Source: Thiorhodococcus minor
GTDB taxonomy: Bacteria; Pseudomonadota; Gammaproteobacteria; Chromatiales; Chromatiaceae
Assembly (NCBI RefSeq): GCF_010820565.1
Contig: NZ_JAAIJQ010000011.1
Span: 29,359 to 93,358 of the forward strand
Length of the DNA: 64,000 bases
Reading direction: 5' to 3'
Shown here: piece after piece, positions 15,656 to 24,451 of the stretch
How positions within the stretch are numbered: the first letter of the stretch is position 1
Layout: every line of letters begins with the position of its first letter
Program-made: the position numbers and the translations under genes
Notes under the pieces: model-generated
What the model was told of the DNA's origin: nothing
The model's input: the letters and a program-made list of their open reading frames with translations, nothing else
Databases searched by the model: none

Positions 15656-17153
15656 CTGGACGGCAGCGGCGCTTGCGGGGCTGCTCCTGAGCGCGCTGCT
15701 GCTGGGGTGCGATCGCGGAGTGCCGGACGACGGCGTGATTCGGATCGGCCTCTCCGGGCCGGCACGCAACCTCGATCCCCGTTTCGCCACGGACGCGACC
15801 TCGGAGCGGATCAATCGGCTGCTCTATCGGCGCCTGGTCGAATTCGACGACCAGCGGCTGCCGGTACCTGGCTTGGCGACCTGGCAGCGTCTCTCCCCCA
15901 GCCACTATCGATTTCGGCTGGGGGCCGAGGGTCGCGACTTCACCGACGGGACGCGACTCGACGCGGACGACGTGGTGGCGACCTATGCCTACGTGCTGGA
16001 TGCGGCGAATGCCTCCCCGCATCGCGCCCAGCTCGCCGCGATCGCGTCTGTCGAGGCGCTCGATTCAGACACCATCGATTTTCATCTCGCCGTGCCAGAC
16101 CCCTTGTTTCCCGCCTACCTCGCAGAGGGGATCCTACCGGCAGACCTGGTGGGATCCGGGCGCAAGCTGACGGATGCCCCGGTTGGCAGCGGCCCCTTTC
16201 GGTTGCTGGATTGGCCGGAGCCGGGGCGGCTGGTGCTGGAGCGTCGGGCGGACGGCCAGGTGATGGAGCTGCTCAGCGTCAAGGATCCCAGCGTACGGGT
16301 GATGAAGCTCCTGCGTGGGGAGATCCAGCTGCTGCAGAACGACCTCTCGCCCGAGCTGGTCGATTATCTTGCCGCGCAGCCGCAGATCGACGTCGAGACG
16401 CGACCTGGTCGCAACTTCTCCTATCTGGGCTTCAATCTGGAGGATCCTGTCACCGGCGATCGACGGGCTCGGCTGGCGCTGGCGCATGCGATCGACCGCA
16501 AGGCCCTCATCCACTACCTCTTCCGCGACCGCGCCAGACCGGCGGAGGCGATCTTGCCGCCAGATCACTGGGCCGGGAGCCCCATGCTCCTGCCCTATGC
16601 CTTCGACCCCGATCGCGCACGTGCCCTCTTGTCCGAGCTAGGCTATGGGCCCGAGCGCCCGCTCGTGCTCAGCATGAAGACCTCGAACGATCCCTTTCGC
16701 ATCCGGCTCGCGACCGCCATGCAGGCGCAGCTGGCGCGCATCGGGATTGCGCTCACCATTCGCAGCTATGATTGGGGGACCTTCTTCGGGGACGTCAAGG
16801 CTGGACGGTTCCAGCTCTACGGACTCACCTGGGTCGGGATCAATACCCCGGATATCTTCAGGTACGCCTTCCACAGCGCCTCAATCCCGCCCGCGGGAGC
16901 GAATCGAGGGCGCTACAAGAGCGCGCGCGCGGACGCCTTGATCGAGGCGGCGGGTAGTGCGCGGGACTTGCAGGAGCAATCAGGGCTCTATCGCGAGCTG
17001 CAGGGTCTCCTGCATCATGAGCTGCCCTATCTGCCACTGTGGTACGAGTCGCAGGTACTGGCGCGGCGCCCGGAGCTGCGAGGCTACCAGCTTGCGGCGG
17101 ACGGCAACTACGACGGCTTGGAGTCCGTGCGGCTGACTTTGGAGCGACATTGA
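15618..17153 (+). CDS. ABC transporter substrate-binding lipoprotein, peptide/nickel family
   Basis: A 511-residue family-5 extracellular solute-binding protein (DppA/OppA class). A lipoprotein signal runs MPRLRSILTQ...LLLSALLLGC, with lipobox LLGC at ~30; the family signature follows (ARNLDPRFATDATSERINRL) and the two-lobe body ends with YLPLWYESQ. Start ATG 15618 puts the signal peptide at the very N-terminus; the frame is open further upstream inside the CYTH gene. The matching permease lies 1.1 kb downstream, beyond a repeat and an L,D-transpeptidase gene; no second permease or ATPase is present. Confidence 0.93.
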   Translation: MPRLRSILTQAGSWTAAALAGLLLSALLLGCDRGVPDDGVIRIGLSGPARNLDPRFATDATSERINRLLYRRLVEFDDQRLPVPGLATWQRLSPSHYRFRLGAEGRDFTDGTRLDADDVVATYAYVLDAANASPHRAQLAAIASVEALDSDTIDFHLAVPDPLFPAYLAEGILPADLVGSGRKLTDAPVGSGPFRLLDWPEPGRLVLERRADGQVMELLSVKDPSVRVMKLLRGEIQLLQNDLSPELVDYLAAQPQIDVETRPGRNFSYLGFNLEDPVTGDRRARLALAHAIDRKALIHYLFRDRARPAEAILPPDHWAGSPMLLPYAFDPDRARALLSELGYGPERPLVLSMKTSNDPFRIRLATAMQAQLARIGIALTIRSYDWGTFFGDVKAGRFQLYGLTWVGINTPDIFRYAFHSASIPPAGANRGRYKSARADALIEAAGSARDLQEQSGLYRELQGLLHHELPYLPLWYESQVLARRPELRGYQLAADGNYDGLESVRLTLERH

Positions 17154-17164
17154 GCAGAGAGGAA

Positions 17165-17330
17165 GTCGAACCGCAAAGGCGCCAAGGGCGCGAAGGGGGC
17201 GAAGGGCGCGAAGGATTTCAGTGCGTTGAAAAGGTGATGTCGCTCAACCCGCGGGCGACAGCTGGACTTCCATCAAGCCTCTGTCTTTCTCGGTGTCCTT
17301 TGCGCCTTGGCGGTTCGATTCATCAAAATT
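17165..17330. repeat. Inverted pair of AACCGCAAAGG-type repeats
   Basis: The stretch 17167-17220 is built of short purine-rich units of the GCGAAGG type beginning AACCGCAAAGGCGCCAAGG, and 17285-17325 carries the complementary arrangement (CCTTTGCGCCTTGGCGGTT). A related tract is found near 23250-23290, also ending AAGGATTTC. This kind of repeat is common between genes in many bacteria. No coding capacity. Confidence 0.6.
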
Positions 17331-17367
17331 GGGGTGAACGGCGGGGTCAGCTCCCAGACTAGCGTGG

Positions 17368-17643
17368 GGCCTTGATCGTCAGTTGGACCGGTGGACGAGC
17401 GAGAGAGACTGTGAGAGTAATCCAAGCGCACCGCGAAGATCGCAGATTGGTGTAGGTTGGGCCGACGCAGGGGGGCCAACAATCAAAGCGTTAGGCTAGT
17501 CGCCATGTTGGGCTTCGTACCTCAGCCCAACCTACGCAGAATTTCTTCACAGTCTCGAGAGCGCAGTCCACCGGATCCCGTGCCAGCGTCGGTGGACTGC
17601 GCTGCGCTTGTCCACCCTGCGGGATACCGGGCCAATCGATGAT
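17368..17643. repeat. Palindromic intergenic repeat, copy 1 (arm L - core - arm R)
   Basis: A 146-base core (17408-17553) is bounded by ACTGTGA and TCACAGT and contains an internal inverted pair TGTAGGTTGGGC / GCCCAACCTACG. Outside it, imperfect inverted arms carry GGTGGAC (17390) and GTCCACC (17567). The left flank reads TTGATCGTCAGTTGGACCGG and the right flank ends GGGCCAATCGATGA. The same element occurs at 33.8 kb and 42.6 kb. It is MITE-like and non-coding, and it separates the binding-protein gene from the rest of the transporter. Confidence 0.85.
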
Positions 17644-17708
17644 CGACGCCTAGCCCGGCAAGGCGCCCGCTGGCAGCTGGCCGCTCTTGACGAGCTGAAG
17701 AGAGAGCA

Positions 17709-18191
17709 ATGGAGAGAAGAATCCGCATCGATGTGCCCGATCAGGTGCTGACCTTGTTCCAGGGCTCCCGAGTGCTTGCGCGCTATCCGGTGTCGACCGG
17801 GCTGAACGGGGTGGGTGAAGCCAATGGCAGCGGCTGCACGCCGCGCGGCCTGCATCTGGTGAGGCTCCGCATCGGTGATGGGTGTCCGATGGGCGCGGTC
17901 TTTCGCGGGCGACGCCCGACCGGTGAGGTCTATGACGCCAGGCTCGGCGCCGCCTATCCAGGGCGTGATTGGATCCTGACGCGCATTCTCTGGCTGACGG
18001 GCTGCGAGCCCGGGCGCAATCGCGGCGGCCGTTTCGATACCCTGAGGCGCTACATCTATATCCACGGCTGCCCGGACAGCGAGCCCATGGGAGTGCCGCG
18101 CTCGCACGGCTGTATCCGCATGCACAGCCGCGAGCTGGTCGATCTCTTCGAGCGGACGCCGAGGGGGACGCCGGTGGAGATCCTGGATTGA
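17709..18191 (+). CDS. L,D-transpeptidase (YkuD domain)
   Basis: A 160-residue YkuD protein. The catalytic signature is complete: IHGCPDSEPMGVPRSHGCIR carries the first His and the SHGC catalytic Cys with its Arg. The enzyme class forms 3-3 peptidoglycan cross-links or attaches lipoproteins. There is no signal peptide in this frame (it starts MERRIRIDVPDQVLTLF), which is typical for short ErfK/YkuD proteins whose localisation is uncertain. GAGAGAGCA precedes the ATG. It is followed 66 bases later by the ABC permease. Confidence 0.92.
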   Translation: MERRIRIDVPDQVLTLFQGSRVLARYPVSTGLNGVGEANGSGCTPRGLHLVRLRIGDGCPMGAVFRGRRPTGEVYDARLGAAYPGRDWILTRILWLTGCEPGRNRGGRFDTLRRYIYIHGCPDSEPMGVPRSHGCIRMHSRELVDLFERTPRGTPVEILD

Positions 18192-18257
18192 GCCTTGCTC
18201 AGAAGCGGGCCCTGAATCCGGGAGGCCCAGGGGCGACCTCGGCATCGGGCCGCCGCC

Positions 18258-19181
18258 GTGTTTGAGCGCTTGCTCGCCAGGGTCGGCTCGTCCCTCATCG
18301 TCGTCTGGGGTGTCTGCACCCTGGTCTTTCTGCTGATCCACCTGGTCCCCGGGGATCCGGTCGCCGTGATGCTGGGGGAGGGCGCACGGCCCGCCGACCA
18401 GGCCGCCTTGCGCGCGGCGCTCGGGCTCGATCGGCCGCTCGCTGTCCAGTACCTGGACTACCTGGGGCGTCTCGTGCAACTGGATCTCGGGACATCCTTG
18501 CATAGCCAGCGGCCGGTGGTGGCGGTGCTGGCGGAGCGCATCGGGCCGACCCTGCAGCTGGCCGTCGCCGCGCTGACGCTGGGAATCGTCTTGGCCCTTC
18601 CGATGGGTGTGCTCGCGGCGCAGCACCGCGGCGGTGGGATCGACCGCGGCGCTATGGGCTTTTCGATGCTCGGGGCCGCCATTCCCAATTTTTGGCTTGG
18701 CCCCATGCTGATCCTGGTCTTTTCCCTCTGGCTCGGCTGGACCCCGGTGAGCGGACGCGAAGGCCTGGCGAGCCTGGTTCTGCCGGCTGTGACCCTAGGC
18801 ACCGGCCTCGCGGCCATTCTGGCCCGCATGGTCCGCAGCAGCGTGCTGGAGGTGCTGGGCGAGGACTATGTGCGCACGGCGCGCGCCAAGGGGCTGTCTC
18901 CGGCGGCCGTGCTCTGGCGGCATGCCTTGAGAAATGCCTGGCTGCCGGTGCTGACGCTGATCGGGATCCAGTTCGGCGCCCTGCTGGGCGGGGCGGTGGT
19001 GACGGAGACCGTCTTCGCCTGGCCGGGGCTGGGGAGTCTCCTGATCGAGGCCATCCAGACGCGTGACTACCCGGTGGTCCAGGCGGCCGTGCTGCTCATC
19101 AGCCTGACCTATCTGGCGGTCAATACGGCGACGGATCTGCTCTACGTCGCGGTCGACCCGCGCGTCAGGCTGGGTAAGTAG
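18258..19181 (+). CDS. ABC transporter permease, DppB/OppB type
   Basis: A 307-residue inner-membrane permease of the peptide/nickel class. The N-terminal signature (VFLLIHLVPGDPVAVMLGEGA) and the C-terminal EAA loop (EDYVRTARAKGLSPAAVLWRHALRNA) are intact, with six predicted hydrophobic segments. It starts at GTG 18258. These permeases act as heterodimers with a DppC-type partner and need ATPases, but the next gene is glgC on the other strand, so the system is incomplete here. The partner subunits may be elsewhere or lost. Confidence 0.93.
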   Translation: MFERLLARVGSSLIVVWGVCTLVFLLIHLVPGDPVAVMLGEGARPADQAALRAALGLDRPLAVQYLDYLGRLVQLDLGTSLHSQRPVVAVLAERIGPTLQLAVAALTLGIVLALPMGVLAAQHRGGGIDRGAMGFSMLGAAIPNFWLGPMLILVFSLWLGWTPVSGREGLASLVLPAVTLGTGLAAILARMVRSSVLEVLGEDYVRTARAKGLSPAAVLWRHALRNAWLPVLTLIGIQFGALLGGAVVTETVFAWPGLGSLLIEAIQTRDYPVVQAAVLLISLTYLAVNTATDLLYVAVDPRVRLGK

Positions 19182-19225
19182 TCGGGTAGAGGGGGGCTGC
19201 GTCGTCGCTCGCGAGCAGCCTGGGA

Positions 19226-19247
19226 GTGTCGCCCTCTAGGGCGACAC
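19226..19247. repeat. Hairpin with TCTA loop, copy A
   Basis: A perfect 9-bp stem GTGTCGCCC closes a TCTA tetraloop. It lies between the convergent permease and glgC genes, where a transcription stop would be expected, but no T-run follows on either strand. A near-identical hairpin with the same loop is at 32557-32580. Confidence 0.7.
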
Positions 19248-19352
19248 GCATCATGGGCGGTCGGTGTCCGACAGGTGAGCTTCCGGCGAGGTCGGCTTGG
19301 CCGGGCCCAGCGGGCCTGGAGGCCGACCTTCCCAGGGGCGGCGCGCCCAGGA

Positions 19353-20612
19353 TTATTCCGAATAGCCGCCGCGCCCAGAGTCGCGCACGTCGCGGGCGAA
19401 GTAGCTCAGGCGGCCCTGAGGCACCACCGTGACCCCGCCTTCGCTGACTTGGAAGCGCTGTGCGTCCTTTTCCCGGTCGAACCCGATGACCTCTCCGGGC
19501 TCGATGTGATTGTGGCGGTCGACGATGACCCGCTTGAGGCGCGCCCCGCGACCGATCCGCACATAGTCCATGATGACGCAGTCCTCGAGCACCACGTCCT
19601 CCTCGATCACGGTCTCGCGACGGATGATGGAGTTCTTGATCTGCGTCCCGGAATGGATCATGGTCGCGGCGCCGAGCAGTGTGTTCTCCAGCTGCCCACC
19701 CAGGATGCGAGCAACCGGACCTTGATAGCTGCTCGAGTAGATCGGCCACTCCGGATTGAACATGTCGAAGGGCGGCTCGGCCCCAAGCACGTCGTGATGG
19801 GCCTCGAAGTAGGCGTCGATGGTGCCGACGTCGCGCCAATAGACATCGTCCTCATAGGGCTGGATGCCGGGGATCTGGTTGGTCGAGAAGTCGTAGGCGA
19901 AGAGGCGGTGGGTGCGCAGCAGCCTGGGCAGGACATGCTGACCGAAGTCGGTCTCTCCGGCCTCCTTGGCTTCCATGAGCGCTTTCACCAAGACGTCGGT
20001 CGAGAAGATGTAGTTCCCCATGGAGGCGAACGCCTTTTCCGGATCTGTCGGCATGGGGGAGGGGTTCGCCGGCTTTTCCTCGAATCCTCGGATACGGCCG
20101 TCTTCGTCCGCGGCGATGATGCCGAATCCCGAGGCATCCTTGAGCGGTACCGGCAGGGCGGCGATGGTGACGTCCGCATCGCGCTCCTTGTGGAAGTCGA
20201 CCATCTGGCGGATGTCCATCCGGTAGATGTGATCCGCGCCGAAGACCGCGACCAGGCTGGGCCTGTGCTCCTCGATGAGATTGATGTTCTGGTTGACCGC
20301 GTCCGCGGTGCCTTGGAACCAGTGCTGGCCGGACATCATCTGCGGCGGCACCACGGTGACGAACTGGCTCTGCAGCAGGGGCGAGATGGTCCAGGCCTTG
20401 CGGACGTGCTCGATGAGCGACTGCGACTTGTACTGCACCAGCAGATAGATGGTCTGGATCTGCGAGTTGACGAAGTTGCTCAGGACGAAATCGACGATCC
20501 GATAGCGTGCGCCGAAGGGGACCGACGGTTTGGAGCGGCCCGTCGTGAGCGGTTGGAGTCTGGATCCCTGGCCACCGGCCATGACGAAAGCAATGATACG
20601 GTCGTTATGCAT
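19353..20612 (-). CDS. glgC: Glucose-1-phosphate adenylyltransferase
   Basis: A 419-residue ADP-glucose pyrophosphorylase making the glycogen precursor ADP-glucose. The N-terminal nucleotide-binding loop is AFVMAGGQGSRLQPLT, with KPSVPFGARYRIVDFVLSN after it; DHIYRMD and WRDVGTIDAYFEAH follow, and a C-terminal left-handed beta-helix carries hexapeptide-type repeats. ATG 20612 is preferred to the in-frame upstream ATG 20675 because it has GGAGGA just before it and fits the family N-terminus. It is divergent from gpmI, and an 8-bp palindrome lies between them. Confidence 0.96.
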   Translation of the reverse strand: MHNDRIIAFVMAGGQGSRLQPLTTGRSKPSVPFGARYRIVDFVLSNFVNSQIQTIYLLVQYKSQSLIEHVRKAWTISPLLQSQFVTVVPPQMMSGQHWFQGTADAVNQNINLIEEHRPSLVAVFGADHIYRMDIRQMVDFHKERDADVTIAALPVPLKDASGFGIIAADEDGRIRGFEEKPANPSPMPTDPEKAFASMGNYIFSTDVLVKALMEAKEAGETDFGQHVLPRLLRTHRLFAYDFSTNQIPGIQPYEDDVYWRDVGTIDAYFEAHHDVLGAEPPFDMFNPEWPIYSSSYQGPVARILGGQLENTLLGAATMIHSGTQIKNSIIRRETVIEEDVVLEDCVIMDYVRIGRGARLKRVIVDRHNHIEPGEVIGFDREKDAQRFQVSEGGVTVVPQGRLSYFARDVRDSGRGGYSE

Positions 20613-20679
20613 GTCGTCCTCCGCGAGCCTAGCGGCCAGGCTCTCTCTGTTGTTTCGGGTTTCAGCGGCCCTCAATGAT

Positions 20680-20700
20680 AAACCTGTCGTCTACAGGTTT
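20680..20700. promoter_or_regulatory. Perfect palindrome in the glgC/gpmI divergent region (possible operator)
   Basis: The sequence AAACCTGT, a five-base spacer CGTCT, and ACAGGTTT form a perfect 8-bp inverted repeat between the divergent glgC and gpmI genes. Its size and symmetry suit a dimeric regulator. The half site resembles that of LuxR-type boxes, but the spacer is three bases too short. No regulator gene is adjacent. Confidence 0.4.
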
Positions 20701-20819
20701 CCCGCCATTCGGAGGCCTGGGCGGTCTGCGAGAGTCCCGGGCTAGGTTGGGAAGGCGTGCGAGATTCGCGGCGCCCCTCGCGGTCCGGCTAGAATAGCAG
20801 CCTTCCGAGGAATTGAGCG

Positions 20820-22367
20820 ATGAGCGACCCAATGAAGAAAGTCCCCCGCCGGCCGGTGATGCTTGTCATCCTCGACGGCTTCGGTTTGAACCCGTCCAAG
20901 GCCAACAACGCGGTTGCGATCGCCAGTACGCCCAACTTCGATCGCTACTTCTCCAAGTACCCCCATACGGCGATTCAAGCCTCCGGGCTGTCCGTCGGAT
21001 TGCCGGACGGCCAGATGGGCAACTCCGAAGTGGGACACATGACCATCGGCTCGGGCTGTGTGGTGCGTCAGGACTTGGTCCTGATCGATGAGGCGATCTC
21101 CAACCACAGCTTTTTCGAGAATCGCGCCCTGGTGGCCGCAGCCAATGCCGCCGCCTCCGCGGGGCGGCCGATCCACCTCATGGGACTGGTTTCGGACGGT
21201 GGCGTGCACAGCCACGTCCGGCATCTGAATGCGCTCATCAAGCTCTGCAAGTACCAGGGCGCGCGGCCCATGGTCCACATGCTCACGGATGGGCGCGACA
21301 CGGCGCCGCGATCGGCGACCAACTATCTGAAGAGCGTGGAGAGCGCGCTCGAGGTCGCGGGCGGTCGGATCGCGACCGTCTCGGGGCGTTACTACGCCAT
21401 GGACCGCGACAACCGCTGGGAGCGCACGGAGCTTGCCTGGCGGGCCCTGGTGGACGGCGAGGGGCGCCGCGCCGAGAGTGCCAGAGCCGCCATCGAGATG
21501 GCCTATGCCGAGGGCGAGGACGACGAGTTCATTCGCCCGACCATCATCGAGGGCGCCGACCTCATCCAGGACGGGGATCAGGTCATCCACTTCAACTTTC
21601 GCAAGGATCGGCCGCGTCAGATGGTCTCGGCCTTCTTCAAGCCGGACTTCGACGCCTTCGACCGGCGCGGGATCACCGGGGTGAAGGTGACCTGCATGAT
21701 GGAGTACGACCAGTGGTTCGGTCTGCCCTTCGCCTTCGACCACGACATGCCCAAGATCACCCTGGGACAGATCCTGAGCGACGACGGCCTGCCGCAGTTC
21801 CATTGCGCCGAGACGGAGAAGTACGCCCATGTGACCTTCTTCTTCAATGGCGGCCGGGACGATCCCTTTCCGGGCGAAGACCGCAAGCTGATCCCTTCGC
21901 CGAAGGTCGCCACCTATGACCTGCAGCCCGAGATGAGTGCGCCCGAGGTCGCTGACGCCGTGCTGGAGGCGATCGAGCAGCAGGTCTATCCCTTCATCGT
22001 GGTGAACTTTGCCAATGGGGACATGGTCGGCCACACGGCGGTGCGCGAGGCCGTTATCTCGGCCGTCGAGACCCTGGACCGCGAGGCCGGGCGCGTGATC
22101 GACGCGGCGGTGGAGGCCGGCTACTCGGTCATCCTGACCGCCGACCACGGCAACTGCGACGAGATGGTCGATCCCGTCACTGGCGAGCCGCACACCCAGC
22201 ACAGCGTCTACCCGGTGCCCTGCCTCATCGTCGACGAGGTGCCCTGGCGTCTGTCCGTGGGGGGCGGCATCAAGGACATCGCGCCCACGGTCTTGAATCT
22301 CATGGGGATTCCGGTGCCGGATGTGATGGATGGCCGCTCGCTCCTGCTGGGTCCGGCGACGGTCTGA
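20820..22367 (+). CDS. gpmI: 2,3-bisphosphoglycerate-independent phosphoglycerate mutase
   Basis: A 515-residue Mn-dependent enzyme interconverting 3- and 2-phosphoglycerate. The catalytic Ser sits in MGNSEVGHMTIG, the substrate region in LMGLVSDGGVHSH and MLTDGRDTAPRS, and the metal ligands in NFANGDMVGHT and LTADHGNCDEM. Length matches the family (E. coli 514). ATG 20820 follows GAGGAATTGAGCG. The stop codon is three bases before thyA, so the two are probably co-transcribed. Confidence 0.97.
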   Translation: MSDPMKKVPRRPVMLVILDGFGLNPSKANNAVAIASTPNFDRYFSKYPHTAIQASGLSVGLPDGQMGNSEVGHMTIGSGCVVRQDLVLIDEAISNHSFFENRALVAAANAAASAGRPIHLMGLVSDGGVHSHVRHLNALIKLCKYQGARPMVHMLTDGRDTAPRSATNYLKSVESALEVAGGRIATVSGRYYAMDRDNRWERTELAWRALVDGEGRRAESARAAIEMAYAEGEDDEFIRPTIIEGADLIQDGDQVIHFNFRKDRPRQMVSAFFKPDFDAFDRRGITGVKVTCMMEYDQWFGLPFAFDHDMPKITLGQILSDDGLPQFHCAETEKYAHVTFFFNGGRDDPFPGEDRKLIPSPKVATYDLQPEMSAPEVADAVLEAIEQQVYPFIVVNFANGDMVGHTAVREAVISAVETLDREAGRVIDAAVEAGYSVILTADHGNCDEMVDPVTGEPHTQHSVYPVPCLIVDEVPWRLSVGGGIKDIAPTVLNLMGIPVPDVMDGRSLLLGPATV

Positions 22368-22370
22368 CGC

Positions 22371-23210
22371 ATGCGGAGCTATCTGGATCTGCTGCGCGAA
22401 GTCATCGAGAAGGGTGTCGACAAGGGCGATCGCACGGGCGTTGGCACGCGCTCCGTCTTCGGACGGCAGATTCGGTTCGACCTCAGCCAAGGTTTTCCGC
22501 TGCTCACCACCAAGCGGATCCACACCAAGAGTGTCATCCACGAGCTGCTTTGGTTCTTGTCGGGCTCGACCGACAATCGCGATCTCAAGGCGCAGGGCGT
22601 CAGCATCTGGGACGAGTGGGCGACCGAGGAGGGCGACCTCGGCCCCATCTATGGGGCGCAATGGCGCAGCTGGGCCTGTCCGGACGGGCGCGTCATCGAT
22701 CAGATAACGGAGGTCGTCGAGACCATTCGCGCCCGGCCGGACTCCCGGCGCCTGGTCGTCTCTGCCTGGAATCCCGCGGACCTGCCGGACGAGACCATGA
22801 GGCCGCAGGACAATGTGCGGGCAGGGCGCATGTCGCTCGCGCCCTGTCATTGCCTCTTTCAGTTCTACGTGGCCGAGGGCCGGCTGTCCTGCCAGCTCTA
22901 CCAGCGCAGTGCAGATCTCTTTCTCGGGGTGCCCTTCAACATCGCGAGCTACGCCCTGCTCACGCACCTGATCGCGGATCAATGCGGGCTCGAGGTTGGC
23001 GATTTCGTCCATACCTTCGGAGACCTCCATCTCTATCGCAACCATCTGACGGACGACATCGTCTATGCGCAGCTCGCGCGCGCGCCGCGCCCCTTGCCGA
23101 GCCTGCGGCTAGTGCGTCGACCGGCGAGCCTGCTCGACTATCGATACGAGGACATCGAGATCCAGGGGTACGACCCACATCCGGCCATTCGTGCGCCGAT
23201 CGCGGTTTGA
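22371..23210 (+). CDS. thyA: Thymidylate synthase
   Basis: A 279-residue ThyA making dTMP from dUMP with methylene-tetrahydrofolate. The dUMP-binding arginines ([27 protein letters not shown]), the nucleophile Cys in [12 protein letters not shown] and the [19 protein letters not shown] segment are all present, and the protein ends API AV as in the family. It directly follows gpmI. It is normally followed by folA in gammaproteobacteria, but the next gene here is sohB. Confidence 0.97.
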   Translation: MRSYLDLLREVIEKGVDKGDRTGVGTRSVFGRQIRFDLSQGFPLLTTKRIHTKSVIHELLWFLSGSTDNRDLKAQGVSIWDEWATEEGDLGPIYGAQWRSWACPDGRVIDQITEVVETIRARPDSRRLVVSAWNPADLPDETMRPQDNVRAGRMSLAPCHCLFQFYVAEGRLSCQLYQRSADLFLGVPFNIASYALLTHLIADQCGLEVGDFVHTFGDLHLYRNHLTDDIVYAQLARAPRPLPSLRLVRRPASLLDYRYEDIEIQGYDPHPAIRAPIAV

Positions 23211-23376
23211 CGGTTGCCCGAAGGTTCCTTGCTCGATCCGAGCAGGGACGGGTTGAGTCGCAAAGACCAGAGGGCGCGCAAAGGATTTCGGTGTGTCGCC
23301 GGGGCAGCTCCAGATGTCTTGCGCCGCTCTGCGGCTCCAAGTCCCGACCAAGCTCGGCTCAAGGAAACCTAAATTC

Positions 23377-24387
23377 ATGATGACTTTGCTGTTGGAATCG
23401 CTCTTCGACTACGGACTCTTCCTGGCCAAGGCGCTGACGGTGCTGGCCGGTGTGGCCGTGCTGATCCTGCTCGTCTTCCGCTCACGGCAGACCGGCGAGC
23501 AGCGGGAGCATCTCGAGATCACGGACCTCAAGGATCGCTATCGCAGCCTCACCTTCGCCATCAAGGAATTCTCCCTGCCCAAGAAGGAGCTCAAGGCGCT
23601 CGTCAAGGCGGAGCGCAAGCGCGAGAAGGAGCGCGAAAAGGCAAGCGAGGATGCGACCAAGCGCCTCTTCGTCATCGAGTTCAATGGGGACATTCGCGCG
23701 AGCGAGGTGGGCGCCCTGCGGGTCTTGGTCACGGCGCTGCTCATGGAGGCGCGCGAGGGCGATCAGGTGCTGGTGCGGCTGGACAATGCCGGCGGCATGG
23801 TCAGCGAGCATGGTCTCGCCGCGTCGCAGCTGGCGCGCATTCGCGCCAAGGGCATTCCCTTGACGGTGGCGGTCGACAAGGTCGCGGCGAGCGGGGGCTA
23901 TCTCATGGCCTGCGTTGCCAACAGGATCATCGCCGCTCCCTTCGCCGTGGTCGGCTCCATCGGGGTCTTGGCGGAGCTGCCGAACTTCCACCGGCTGCTC
24001 GATCGCTACGGCGTCGACTTCGAGCTGCACACCGCCGGGGAGTACAAGCGGACCCTGACGGTCTTTGGCGAGAACACGGACGAGGGGCGGGAGAAGCTGC
24101 GCGAGCAGCTCGAGGAGACGCATCGGCTCTTCAAGTCCTTCGTCGCCGAGAACCGGCCGAGCCTGGATCTGGAGCTTGTCGCCACGGGCGAATACTGGCA
24201 CGGCCAGCGGGCGGTCGAGCTGGGACTGGTCGACGAGATCCAGACCAGCGACGACTTCCTGCTGAGCGCGAGCCAGGACATGGAGCTCCTGAAGCTCAAG
24301 TACCGCGCCCACAAGAAGCCGATCGAGCGTCTAATCTCCAGTGTGCGGGGCGCCCTCGATCAGGCGCTGACGAGCTGGCATCGCTGA
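23377..24387 (+). CDS. sohB: Inner-membrane signal peptide peptidase-like protease SohB
   Basis: A 336-residue S49 serine protease of the SohB group. An N-terminal membrane segment (TVLAGVAVLILLVF) is followed by a basic coiled region (KKELKALVKAERKREKER), then the protease domain: LDNAGGMVSEHGLAASQL, catalytic Ser in VAASGGYLMACVA, GSIGVL and the catalytic Lys in AGEYKRTLT. The adjacent ATG codons 23377 and 23380 are both possible starts. The 5' region (23250-23290) contains a purine-rich repeat like that at 17.2 kb. Confidence 0.94.
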   Translation: MMTLLLESLFDYGLFLAKALTVLAGVAVLILLVFRSRQTGEQREHLEITDLKDRYRSLTFAIKEFSLPKKELKALVKAERKREKEREKASEDATKRLFVIEFNGDIRASEVGALRVLVTALLMEAREGDQVLVRLDNAGGMVSEHGLAASQLARIRAKGIPLTVAVDKVAASGGYLMACVANRIIAAPFAVVGSIGVLAELPNFHRLLDRYGVDFELHTAGEYKRTLTVFGENTDEGREKLREQLEETHRLFKSFVAENRPSLDLELVATGEYWHGQRAVELGLVDEIQTSDDFLLSASQDMELLKLKYRAHKKPIERLISSVRGALDQALTSWHR

Positions 24388-24451
24388 CGCCGCGATCCTT
24401 TCCGGCGGCCGGACGGATGTTTCCGGCCAATTGGCGACGAGGAGCAGGGTA

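Noticed and set aside
20680..20700. LuxR-type quorum-sensing box
   Set aside because: Half sites look similar, but the spacer is five bases instead of about eight and no luxR/luxI gene is near.
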